In this document: positions 1 to 5,156 of the stretch, in pieces | Layout of the letters: every line of letters begins with the position of its first letter | Numbering within the stretch: position 1 is the first letter of the stretch | NCBI GenBank assembly: GCA_958429225.1 | Contig: CAUAJB010000084.1 | Location: 1-6,490, forward strand | From: an uncultured Collinsella sp. | GTDB taxonomy: Bacteria > Actinomycetota > Coriobacteriia > Coriobacteriales > Coriobacteriaceae | Length of the DNA stretch: 6,490 nt | Direction of reading: 5' to 3' | Notes under the pieces: model-generated | Databases searched by the model: none | What the model saw: the letters and a program-made list of their open reading frames with translations, nothing else | Told to the model about the DNA's origin: nothing | Program-made: the position numbers and the translations under genes

Positions 1-396
1 GTAGGAGTCGATGAGCTGCTTGCGGTACTTCTTGGGCGTGAGGTCGTTGTCAACCAGATACTGCGCCCAATCCTCATCCTTGGTGTAGCCGTAGGACGTG
101 CGCATGCTCATGATCTGCTTGGTCACGGTGTCCTCGGTAAGGTTGGTGCCGTTGATAGTGGCAGCAACACCGCCGGTCAGCTTGTAGCCCGAGGTGTCCT
201 CAGCCTGCGACATAAGGCCGGAGCACGCCATCGCCGAGACAGAAAGCAGCATCGCCAGCACGCCGATGACCACCAGAACGATCTTGACGGTCTTAGACAC
301 GTACGTCTTGCGCTGCTTCTTGCGAGAGCTGGAGGCAGCGCGGGCCTGCTGCTCGGGCGTCGGCGCGGCCTCGGAGTTCTTTTTCTTATTTGCCAT
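1..396 (-). CDS. SurA-type foldase / peptidyl-prolyl isomerase family protein, N-terminal part (3' end outside window)
   Basis: This is an open frame of 132 codons running off the left edge, so the C-terminal part is missing. I translated it directly. It opens MANKKKNSEA, with a Lys/Arg-rich cytoplasmic segment to about residue 36. One hydrophobic segment follows (about 38-57, KIVLVVIGVLAMLLSVSAMA), then Cys58. The SAMAC sequence is only a weak lipobox, so the protein is either a lipoprotein or anchored by an uncleaved N-terminal helix. After a short linker comes GGVAATINGTNLTEDTVTKQ (about 75-94), which matches the start of the SurA N-terminal chaperone domain (pattern 'A-x-V/I-N-G-x-x-I/L-T-E'), continuing through helical sequence to the edge. 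Family members help exported proteins fold outside the membrane. The start is supported by GAAAGG seven bases upstream of the ATG. A parvulin catalytic domain may or may not follow; it cannot be seen here. The family call is from motif recognition only. Confidence 0.62.
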   Translation of the reverse strand, partial: MANKKKNSEAAPTPEQQARAASSSRKKQRKTYVSKTVKIVLVVIGVLAMLLSVSAMACSGLMSQAEDTSGYKLTGGVAATINGTNLTEDTVTKQIMSMRTSYGYTKDEDWAQYLVDNDLTPKKYRKQLIDSY

Positions 397-432
397 AGTT
401 GGCCTTTCGCATAACGAATCGAACAAACGCCA

Positions 433-443
433 TTGTGTCACAA
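433..443. promoter_or_regulatory. Short perfect dyad upstream of the foldase gene, possible operator
   Basis: The sequence TTGTG-T-CACAA is a perfect 5-bp inverted repeat around one central base. It lies 37 bases upstream of the foldase start (minus strand), where a promoter or operator would be expected. I could not find a convincing -35/-10 pair around it, and an 11-bp palindrome can arise by chance, so a regulatory role is only a guess. Confidence 0.2.
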
Positions 444-462
444 CGCGGCCCCCGCGACACGC

Positions 463-514
463 TTGGTGCATTGGGGACAGGTTAATCTGCACCATTTTGG
501 TGCAAAGGGGACAG
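463..514. repeat. Imperfect 18-bp direct repeat (TTGGTGCA-NN-GGGGACAG), two copies
   Basis: Copy 1 is at 463-480 and copy 2 at 497-514. They match at 16 of 18 positions, differing only in the two bases between TTGGTGCA and GGGGACAG (TT versus AA), and start 34 bases apart. The second copy's TTGGTGCA forms the right side of a perfect hairpin at 488-504 (TGCACCA, loop TTT, TGGTGCA). The block lies in the gap between the EIIA gene and the foldase gene and has no credible reading frame. It runs directly into the larger inverted repeat at 526-606, which carries the same GGGGAC core, so the two are probably parts of one repetitive intergenic element. The relation to known REP or MITE families is inferred. 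Confidence 0.7.
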
Positions 515-525
515 CTCTGGCACTT

Positions 526-606
526 GGCACTTGGGGACGTTCTTTATATGCCGGCACTTCGGGACTGTCCCTTACTGCCGGCAGAAAAGGAACGTCCCCA
601 AGTGCC
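526..606. repeat. Nested inverted-repeat element (REP/MITE-like hairpin)
   Basis: The outer arms are perfect for 17 bp: GGCACTTGGGGACGTTC at 526-542 pairs with its reverse complement at 590-606. After a six-base stretch per side that still pairs in part, the arms continue as TGCCGGCA at 549-556 and 576-583. The result is a stem of about 31 positions with two mismatches and one wobble. The 19-base centre contains GGGACTGTCCC (561-571). The left arm sequence recurs inside the loop side as GGCACTTCGGGAC (553-565, 12 of 13 matching 526-538), so the element also has internal direct repetition. It starts 15 bases beyond the stop codon of the EIIA gene and may stop transcription there, but it has no U-tract. 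Such structures are typical of REP/BIME or MITE repeats; the mobilising enzyme is not in the window. Confidence 0.75.
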
Positions 607-620
607 GACTCAGCCCCACC

Positions 621-1085
621 TTAGAAGTGGCGGCGGATGGCGTCGACCATGCCCTGGGGCGTGGTCTGGCCGAGCACGTCGGCTGCGGCATCGGCGTCCA
701 TAAAGATGTTCATGAGCGCCTGCAGGGCCTCGACCTGGCCGCCCGGCTCGGCAATACCCAGATTGATGACGATCTGCACCGGCACCGGAGCGCCCATGCC
801 AGCCATAGCGTTAAATGTCACGGACGCGGCGGGCTTCACCACCGCGATATAGGGCTTGGCCACAAACCCCGGATCGGTATGCGGAATGGCAATGTTTGCC
901 GCCGGCATGGCAAGACCCGTGGGATAGGCATCCTCGCGCGTGCGAACGGCGCCGAGCCAACCGGACGCAATGTAGCCACGTGGTGCAAGCTCGCCCTCGA
1001 GCCGCGCAAACACCTCATCCGGCGTCGCACACTCCCAATCAAAAAACACCAACTCAGGCGTAAACAGCGCTTCGTTATCCGCCAT
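621..1085 (-). CDS. PTS sugar transporter subunit EIIA, galactitol/fructose-mannitol type
   Basis: This 154-residue protein fits a complete single-domain EIIA of the fructose/mannitol superfamily (PTS_EIIA_2 fold). The signature is at residues 48-71: REDAYPTGLAMPAANIAIPHTD, with His69 as the expected phospho-accepting histidine. The YPTGL phrase and the pattern after it are most like GatA-type galactitol EIIA. The conserved tail (PVQIVINLG about 102-110, then VEALQALMNIFMD to 130) is also present. The protein would pass phosphate from HPr to an EIIB, but no EIIB, EIIC, HPr or sugar enzyme is visible here, so the substrate is unknown and a regulatory role is possible. The start is supported by AGGTGA four bases upstream. 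It is a monocistronic-looking gene, with a terminator before it and a repeat element after it. I am sure of the family but not of the sugar. Confidence 0.88.
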   Translation of the reverse strand: MADNEALFTPELVFFDWECATPDEVFARLEGELAPRGYIASGWLGAVRTREDAYPTGLAMPAANIAIPHTDPGFVAKPYIAVVKPAASVTFNAMAGMGAPVPVQIVINLGIAEPGGQVEALQALMNIFMDADAAADVLGQTTPQGMVDAIRRHF

Positions 1086-1089
1086 GCGC

Positions 1090-1112
1090 TCACCTCTCTC
1101 ACCTAGTCACCT
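1090..1112 (-). promoter_or_regulatory. Three-fold repeated Shine-Dalgarno-like AGGTGA before the EIIA gene
   Basis: On the minus strand AGGTGA occurs three times in the 27 bases before the EIIA start codon (plus-strand positions 1090-1095, 1099-1104 and 1107-1112). The copy nearest the ATG has normal ribosome-binding spacing and settles the start at 1085. The two upstream copies have no start codon of their own and could be standby ribosome sites or chance. I found no convincing -35/-10 promoter between here and the terminator at 1163. Confidence 0.45.
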
Positions 1113-1162
1113 GCGACGTTCTTGAATGACCAGTCGTTAAAGACCGTTCCCGATGACTACCC

Positions 1163-1205
1163 AAAACAAAAGGTGGCCACGCGCGCCTTGGCGCCAATGA
1201 CCACC
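1163..1205 (-). terminator. Rho-independent terminator downstream of purN
   Basis: Read on the minus strand, GGTGGTCA (1205-1198) pairs with TGGCCACC (1179-1172). The stem has 8 pairs including one G-U, and the run TTTTGTTTT (1171-1163) follows at once. The region between the arms can itself fold through GCGCC/GGCGC. It begins 32 bases past the purN stop codon and is placed to end the purine transcript before the EIIA gene. Confidence 0.8.
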
Positions 1206-1237
1206 CTGACTACTCGGCTAAATTGTACTGTGCGCCG

Positions 1238-1939
1238 CTAGCCGCGAGGCGCGTCAATTGCAACCTTGCCGCTCTCCAGCACGTGGACGCGGCCGTCGGC
1301 GAGCATCTGCACGACCTCGGGATACAGCACGTGCTCAATCGCGTGGATGTGCTCCTCGAGCGTGTCGACGTCCCAGCCCTCCTCAACAGCCAGCGCGCGC
1401 TGGGCGATGATGGGGCCGTTGTCGTAGATCTCGTTGGCAAAGTGCACGGTCACACCGGTTACCTTGACGCCGCGCGCAAAGGCATCGTCGATCGCATGCG
1501 CGCCGGTAAAGCTCGGCAGCAGTGCCGGATGCAAGTTGACCACGCGGTTGGGAAACGCCGCCAGCAGCGGCGTGTGCACCATGCGCATGTAACCGGCCAT
1601 GACCACATATTCGCAGCCGCGCTCGAGCAGCTCGTGCGCGATGATCTCGTCGGCGGCGATGGGGTCGGCATAGACATCCTTGGACAGCGTGAGCGTCTGG
1701 ATGCCCGCGCGCTCAGCGCGCTGCAAACCCTTAGCCGAAGGACGGCTCGACACCACAAGCTCAATCGAAGCGTTGAGCTTGCCGGCGGCGATCAGATCGA
1801 TCAGCGCCTGCAGGTTGGTACCCGAACCGCTGATGAGCACGCCGATCTTGAGCGGCTCGGCCGTATCGGTGCCGGTCGGACGGGTGTAGGGCACAAAGCC
1901 CAGGCTCGCGGCAGCAGCCATCTGCTCGTTAGCGCTCAT
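1238..1939 (-). CDS. purN: Phosphoribosylglycinamide formyltransferase (GART, 10-formyl-THF dependent)
   Basis: PurN transfers the formyl group of 10-formyltetrahydrofolate to GAR, step 3 of purine synthesis in the cytoplasm. The product has 233 residues, somewhat longer than the usual 190-215. The formyltransferase core starts at residue 31 (KIGVLISGSGTNLQAL), whose GSGTNLQ (38-44) binds the substrate phosphate. MAGYMRMV is at 114-121. The catalytic Asn135 and His137 sit in NLHPALLPSF, and the third catalytic residue is Asp173 in NEIYDNGPIIAQ, a slightly unusual version of the common DEGVDTGPIIAQ loop. Residues 1-30 are an extension with no recognisable domain. The ATG overlaps the end of purM by 11 bp (ATGAGCGCTAA), with no clear Shine-Dalgarno, which suggests coupled translation. 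Met7 is an alternative start. A terminator follows. Identification is firm. Confidence 0.96.
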   Translation of the reverse strand: MSANEQMAAAASLGFVPYTRPTGTDTAEPLKIGVLISGSGTNLQALIDLIAAGKLNASIELVVSSRPSAKGLQRAERAGIQTLTLSKDVYADPIAADEIIAHELLERGCEYVVMAGYMRMVHTPLLAAFPNRVVNLHPALLPSFTGAHAIDDAFARGVKVTGVTVHFANEIYDNGPIIAQRALAVEEGWDVDTLEEHIHAIEHVLYPEVVQMLADGRVHVLESGKVAIDAPRG

Positions 1940-3032
1940 CGGAGTACACGACCTTACCGGAGCCCTCGACGCACTCGCCCACGCGGAACGGCTTCTCGCC
2001 CAGCGCGACCAGGGCCTCGGTCACGGCAGCCTCGTCCTCGGGAGCGACGATCAGGCACAGGCCAACGCCCATGTTGAAGGTCTTGCATGCCTCGTTGGGC
2101 GCGAGCTCGGCCTGGCGCGACACGTAGGTGATGACGGGCGGAACGTCCCAACCCATCTCGGCGCCGTTGCGGGTGACCACGGCGTCGACGTCGTCGGCGA
2201 GCGCGCGGTTGAGGTTCTCGGTAATACCGCCGCCAGTGATATGGGCGATGGCGTGCACCGGAGCGCCACCGCGCAGCAGCTCCAGAATCGGCTTGACATA
2301 GATGCGCGTGGGGGCCAACAGGGCGTCTGCCAGCGATGCGCCGCCGAGTTCCTCGAGCGGACGGCTCAGCTCCTCGGCCTTAGCGGCGGCCTCGGGCGTG
2401 CCCGGCTTAATACCGTCGACGCCAATGACCTTACGCACGAGCGAGTAGCCGTTGGAGTGCACGCCGGTGGAAGGCAGGCCCAGGATCACGTCGCCGGGAC
2501 GGACATTCGCGGGGTCGAGCATCTTGGGACGGTCGACGACGCCCACGGTAAATCCGGCAAGGTCGTAGTCGGCAGGAGCCATGACGCCGGGGTGCTCGGC
2601 CATCTCGCCGCCCACGAGCGCGCAGCCCGCGAGCTTGCAGCCGTCGGCCACACCCTTGATGATCTTTGCCATGTGCTCGGCCTCGATGTGGCCGATGGCA
2701 ACGTAGTCCAGGAAGAACAGCGGCTCGGCACCCGAAGCCAGAATGTCGTTGACGCACATAGCAACCAGGTCCTGGCCCACCGTCTCGTGACGGTCCATGA
2801 TCTGGGCGAGCACGAGCTTGGTGCCCACGCCGTCGGTACCGCTAATCAGAATCGGGTCTTCCATATCCTTGAGCGCGGCAGCCGAGAACAGGCCACCAAA
2901 GCCACCGATGCCGCCGATGACCTCGGGACGGTTGGTGTCCTTAACCATCTGCTTAATAGCGTCAACGGCGCGGCCGCCCTCGGCGGTATCGACGCCGGCA
3001 TCCTCATACGTCACATGCTTGCTGTCGCTCAT
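1929..3032 (-). CDS. purM: Phosphoribosylformylglycinamidine cyclo-ligase (AIR synthetase)
   Basis: PurM uses ATP to close FGAM into aminoimidazole ribonucleotide, step 5 of purine synthesis. The 367-residue length is close to the family norm of about 340-350. Family motifs run in order: YEDAGVD at 9-15; GGIGGFGGLF at 40-49; SGTDGVGTKL at 64-73 (nucleotide site); DLVAMCVNDILASGAEPLFF at 88-107; GGEMAEHPGVM at 141-151; GLPSTGVHSNGYSLVRK at 185-201; HITGGGITENL at 264-274; FNMGVGLCLIV at 319-329. All are intact. The start has a strong ribosome site (GAGAGGAAGG just upstream). The gene sits between purF, 157 bp upstream with several hairpins in the gap, and purN, whose start overlaps its stop. 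It may be transcribed with purF, from its own promoter, or both. Confidence 0.97.
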   Translation of the reverse strand: MSDSKHVTYEDAGVDTAEGGRAVDAIKQMVKDTNRPEVIGGIGGFGGLFSAAALKDMEDPILISGTDGVGTKLVLAQIMDRHETVGQDLVAMCVNDILASGAEPLFFLDYVAIGHIEAEHMAKIIKGVADGCKLAGCALVGGEMAEHPGVMAPADYDLAGFTVGVVDRPKMLDPANVRPGDVILGLPSTGVHSNGYSLVRKVIGVDGIKPGTPEAAAKAEELSRPLEELGGASLADALLAPTRIYVKPILELLRGGAPVHAIAHITGGGITENLNRALADDVDAVVTRNGAEMGWDVPPVITYVSRQAELAPNEACKTFNMGVGLCLIVAPEDEAAVTEALVALGEKPFRVGECVEGSGKVVYSDER

Positions 3033-3053
3033 CTGAGCCTTCCTCTCCCACTA

Positions 3054-3080
3054 CCGTGGCGCCGCCCGGGCGCCAAACGG
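3054..3080 (-). other. GC-rich hairpin in the purM leader
   Basis: GGCGCC at 3058-3063 pairs with GGCGCC at 3069-3074 around a five-base loop. After a two-base bulge the stem is extended by CCGT (3054-3057) with ACGG (3077-3080). It lies 22 bases upstream of the purM ATG, close to but not covering the ribosome-binding site. It could slow ribosomes or polymerase or act as an RNA stability element. There is no U-tract, so it is not a classic terminator. Confidence 0.5.
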
Positions 3081-3101
3081 TGCTCATAGTTGCGTTCATT
3101 T

Positions 3102-3128
3102 CGGCGCGCGCCATAACAACGCGCGCCG
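3102..3128 (-). other. Perfect 9-bp GC hairpin between purF and purM
   Basis: CGGCGCGCG at 3102-3110 pairs perfectly with CGCGCGCCG at 3120-3128 around the nine-base loop 3111-3119. On the minus transcript it is followed by AAATGAACG, so no U-run is present and it is not a standard terminator. It is the middle of three hairpins in this gap. It may protect the purM-purN message or form part of a regulatory leader; the function is inferred only from position. Confidence 0.55.
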
Positions 3129-3150
3129 TCATATCAACAAAACAGCAGGT

Positions 3151-3191
3151 AAAACCTACCAAAATAAACCTGTCCCTTTTTGGCAGGTTTT
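3151..3191 (-). terminator. Terminator-like hairpin at the 3' end of purF, also resembling the window's GGGACAGGTT repeats
   Basis: On the minus strand AAAACCTGCCAAAA (3191-3178) pairs with TTTTGGTAGGTTTT (3164-3151), 14 pairs with one G-U, around a 13-base loop. The 5' arm begins inside the purF stop codon, and the 3' side ends in four U residues followed by ACC. That gives a fair but not ideal intrinsic terminator, and it may be leaky, letting some transcripts reach purM. The loop and right arm contain GGGACAGGTT, the same ten bases found at 474-483, so this may be a copy of a related dispersed repeat that settled at the gene end. Both readings can be true. Confidence 0.55.
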
Positions 3192-4860
3192 AGGCCTCGC
3201 CGTGTTCCTCTTCCCAGCTGCGATCGTCGTATTTCTCGACCACGGCGTCGTCATCAAAGTGCAGCGGCTTGTCCAGGTTGCGGGGCTTAAAGCCCTCCAT
3301 GAACTTGTCGCGGCCAAAGCTCTCGGGAATCGCCACGGGGTAGCGGCCGGTAAAGCACGCATCGCAGTAACCGCCCTTGGGCATGACCTTAAGCAGGCCC
3401 TCGACCGAAAGGAAGGCCAGCGAATCGGCGCCGATATACTCGCAAATCTCGTCGACCGTCTTGTTGGCGCTGATAAGCTGCGACTGCACGTCGGTATCGA
3501 TACCGTAGAAGCACGGCCAGATGACCTCGGGCGAGTTGATGCGGATATGAATCTCCTTGGCGCCGGCGTTGCGCAGCATCTTGACGAGCTGCACCATGGT
3601 GGTGCCGCGCACGATGGAGTCGTCGATGACGACCAGGCGCTTGCCCTCGATGTTGTCACGCAGCGGGTTGAGCTTCATACGCACGCCCATGGCACGCAGC
3701 TCCTGCGTAGGCTCGATAAACGTACGGCCCACATAGCGGTTCTTGATGAGGCCCTCGCCAAAGGGAATGCCACTCTCGTGCGAATAGCCCTCCGCGGGCG
3801 GCAGGCCGGAGTCGGGCACGCCGATGACCAGGTCGGCCTCGACGGGCTCCTCATGTGCCAGCTGACGACCCATGTCATAACGGCAGGCGTAGACGCTCTT
3901 GCCGTTCATGATGGAATCGGGGCGAGCAAAGTAGACCTGCTCAAAAATGCAGTTAGCAGGCTCTTCGGCGGCAGGCACGCCCTGCTCGGACACAAGGCCC
4001 TCGGCGCTGATGCGCAAAATCTCACCGGGACGAACGTCGCGGACGTACTCGGCGCCCACGATATCGAGCGCGCAGGTCTCGGAGGCAACGACCCAGCCGC
4101 CGGCGCGCGTGACATGGGTGGTGGCGTCGACCGTCGCGGCGCCGTCCTGCGACGGCAGCTGCGAAACGGATGCGGCATCGGCCTGGTCCAGGCCCTCATC
4201 CACCAGCTTGCCCAGCACGAGCGGGCGAATGCCGTGCGGATCGCGGAATGCGTAGAGCGCCTGCTCGTTGATGAGCGTCATGGCGTAGCCGCCGCGCACG
4301 AGCTCCATGGTCTTGCGAATGCCCTCGCGCAGATGGCCAGTACGCTGAGTAAAGTAGCCGATGAGTTTGGTCGCGACCTCGGAATCCGAGTTGGAGAGGA
4401 ACGGTACGCCCAGCTCGATCAGCTGGCGACGCAGCTCGTCGGTGTTGACGAGGGTGCCGTTGTGCGCGAGCGCGATAATGACGCTATTGATGGTAGAGAG
4501 GTGCGGCTGAGAGGCTTCCCAGCTCTTGGCGCCGGCGGTGCCGTAGCGCACATGACCCACGGCCAGCTGACCGGAGAGCGTCGACAAGTCGGCATTGGAG
4601 AACACGCGGTCGAGCAGGCCCAGATCCTTGCGGACCATAACCGTACCGCCGTCACCAACGGCGATTCCCGCCGATTCTTGGCCGCGATGCTGCAGTGCAC
4701 GCAGGCCAAAGTACGTCAGTCGAGCCACGTCGCGATCGGGCGCCCAGACACCAAAAACGCCGCATTCCTCATGCAGCTGGTCAGAGTCCGGATCATACGT
4801 CGACATGGCGTTCACCTGTCCCGCGGCACGCTCGGCCGCGCGGATGGTTTCTTGAGACAT
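3190..4860 (-). CDS. purF: Amidophosphoribosyltransferase (glutamine PRPP amidotransferase)
   Basis: PurF makes 5-phosphoribosylamine from PRPP and glutamine, the committed step of purine synthesis. It is an Ntn-type glutaminase fused to a phosphoribosyltransferase. Cys33 in EECGVFG is the nucleophile freed by propeptide removal. The glutaminase half shows HVRYGTAG (103-110), HNGTLVN (133-139) and SDSE (158-161). The PRPP loop is VVIDDSIVRGTT (410-421). Cys304, Cys450, Cys499 and Cys502 match the four 4Fe-4S ligands of the Bacillus subtilis type, so an oxygen-sensitive cluster enzyme is expected. Residues about 219-252 (DEGLDQADAASVSQLPSQ and onward) appear to be an insertion of about 30 residues not found in usual homologues, and account for part of the 556-residue length. 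Two starts are plausible: Met1 (GAGGGG, 5-base spacing) or Met19 at 4806 (AGGTGA, 5-base spacing), the latter giving a 14-residue propeptide. Confidence 0.97.
   Translation of the reverse strand: MSQETIRAAERAAGQVNAMSTYDPDSDQLHEECGVFGVWAPDRDVARLTYFGLRALQHRGQESAGIAVGDGGTVMVRKDLGLLDRVFSNADLSTLSGQLAVGHVRYGTAGAKSWEASQPHLSTINSVIIALAHNGTLVNTDELRRQLIELGVPFLSNSDSEVATKLIGYFTQRTGHLREGIRKTMELVRGGYAMTLINEQALYAFRDPHGIRPLVLGKLVDEGLDQADAASVSQLPSQDGAATVDATTHVTRAGGWVVASETCALDIVGAEYVRDVRPGEILRISAEGLVSEQGVPAAEEPANCIFEQVYFARPDSIMNGKSVYACRYDMGRQLAHEEPVEADLVIGVPDSGLPPAEGYSHESGIPFGEGLIKNRYVGRTFIEPTQELRAMGVRMKLNPLRDNIEGKRLVVIDDSIVRGTTMVQLVKMLRNAGAKEIHIRINSPEVIWPCFYGIDTDVQSQLISANKTVDEICEYIGADSLAFLSVEGLLKVMPKGGYCDACFTGRYPVAIPESFGRDKFMEGFKPRNLDKPLHFDDDAVVEKYDDRSWEEEHGEA
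4812..4817 (-). promoter_or_regulatory. Internal ribosome-binding site for an alternative purF start at 4806
   Basis: On the minus strand AGGTGA ends five bases before the in-frame ATG at 4806-4804 (Met19 of the long form). It is at least as good as the site before Met1 (GAGGGG at 4871-4866, same spacing). Since the PurF propeptide is removed up to Cys33, both starts would give the same mature enzyme. Confidence 0.45.
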
Positions 4861-4901
4861 GGCATCCCCTCAGAGCCTCGTATTTTGGCGTTACCCGCCT
4901 T

Positions 4902-4907
4902 ATTATA
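4902..4907 (-). promoter_or_regulatory. Probable purF promoter -10 box (TATAAT)
   Basis: The minus strand reads TGCGTATAATAAGG, a perfect TATAAT 41 bases before the purF ATG. That gives a leader of roughly 35 bases carrying a small GGCG/CGCC hairpin. The hexamer at 17-base spacing upstream (GGGGGA) is a poor -35, so either an activator helps or this is a -10-driven promoter. The TG lies one base too far upstream for a strict extended -10. Confidence 0.5.
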
Positions 4908-5122
4908 CGCACGGCGCGACGCGCTCCCCCGCGCATGAGCAGCGCTTTTTAAAAGCCCACCGAGCTTATTATCCGTTTTGCGACCAAACATTTTATTGGG
5001 TAGTCCACTCTCAGGGGCAACGGCCTCGAAGACTTCCCGTGCGCCGTGTCTCGCCCGCGCTAGGGGCTACATTGTTGCAATTGGGACGTTCGTCCTGTCT
5101 TTTAGCTGGTCGTCGGCGTATC

Positions 5123-5140
5123 CTTGTAGGCTACTACAAG
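5123..5140 (+). promoter_or_regulatory. Perfect 7-bp dyad in the leader of the membrane-protein gene, operator or hairpin
   Basis: CTTGTAG (5123-5129) and CTACAAG (5134-5140) form a perfect inverted repeat around GCTA. It ends four bases before the ribosome site GAAAGG (5145-5150) and 16 bases before the ATG. As DNA it has the size and symmetry of an operator for a small dimeric repressor; as RNA it would be a tetraloop hairpin next to the ribosome site. No regulator gene is in the window, so the partner is unknown. Confidence 0.45.
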
Positions 5141-5156
5141 ACGAGAAAGGTAGCGT

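Larger units (their letters stand above)
4861..5156. other. Divergent intergenic region between purF and the membrane-protein gene
   Basis: This 296-bp stretch holds the promoters of two genes reading away from each other. On the purF side there is a perfect -10 box at 4902-4907. On the other side there is a dyad at 5123-5140 just before the ribosome site. In between are an AT-rich dyad GCTTTT-T-AAAAGC (4944-4956) and a small inverted repeat GGACG-TT-CGTCC (5084-5095). I see no tRNA, no recognisable riboswitch and no convincing small gene; the open frames crossing it are shadows of purF or run into the next gene out of frame. Confidence 0.6.

Noticed and set aside
463..606. A CRISPR array
   Set aside because: The repeats are only two imperfect copies with spacing unlike repeat-spacer units, and no cas genes are present. 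Inverted-repeat structure explains the region better.
194..1106. Plus-strand open frames (194-703, 433-624, 531-1106) crossing the repeat region
   Set aside because: They run antisense through the foldase or EIIA genes and through the inverted repeat. Composition is unlike a protein, and no ribosome site or domain is visible.
1223..3089. Two plus-strand open frames (1223-2077 and 2241-3089) opposite purN and purM
   Set aside because: These are antisense frames of GC-rich genes. Their translations resemble no family, and the minus-strand products are complete and well conserved.
3102..3164. A sigma-70 promoter for purM (TTGATA with TATGGC 16 bases downstream, minus strand)
   Set aside because: The -10 is poor and the spacer is an extremely GC-rich hairpin arm, so I could not support it as a feature.
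3202..4938. A 578-codon open frame on the plus strand opposite purF
   Set aside because: It is the antisense shadow of purF. The minus-strand product has every PurF motif, while the plus-strand product is His/Val/Gly-rich with no recognisable domain, as expected from GC-rich codon bias.
4931..4950. GCGC hairpin followed by five T residues, looking like a plus-strand terminator
   Set aside because: The stem is only four base pairs with a seven-base loop, and no plus-strand gene precedes it.
4880..4990. A purine riboswitch or PurR box in front of purF
   Set aside because: I looked for the conserved purine-riboswitch core and for paired CCGAAC-type PurR boxes and found neither. The leader after the likely -10 is too short for an aptamer.
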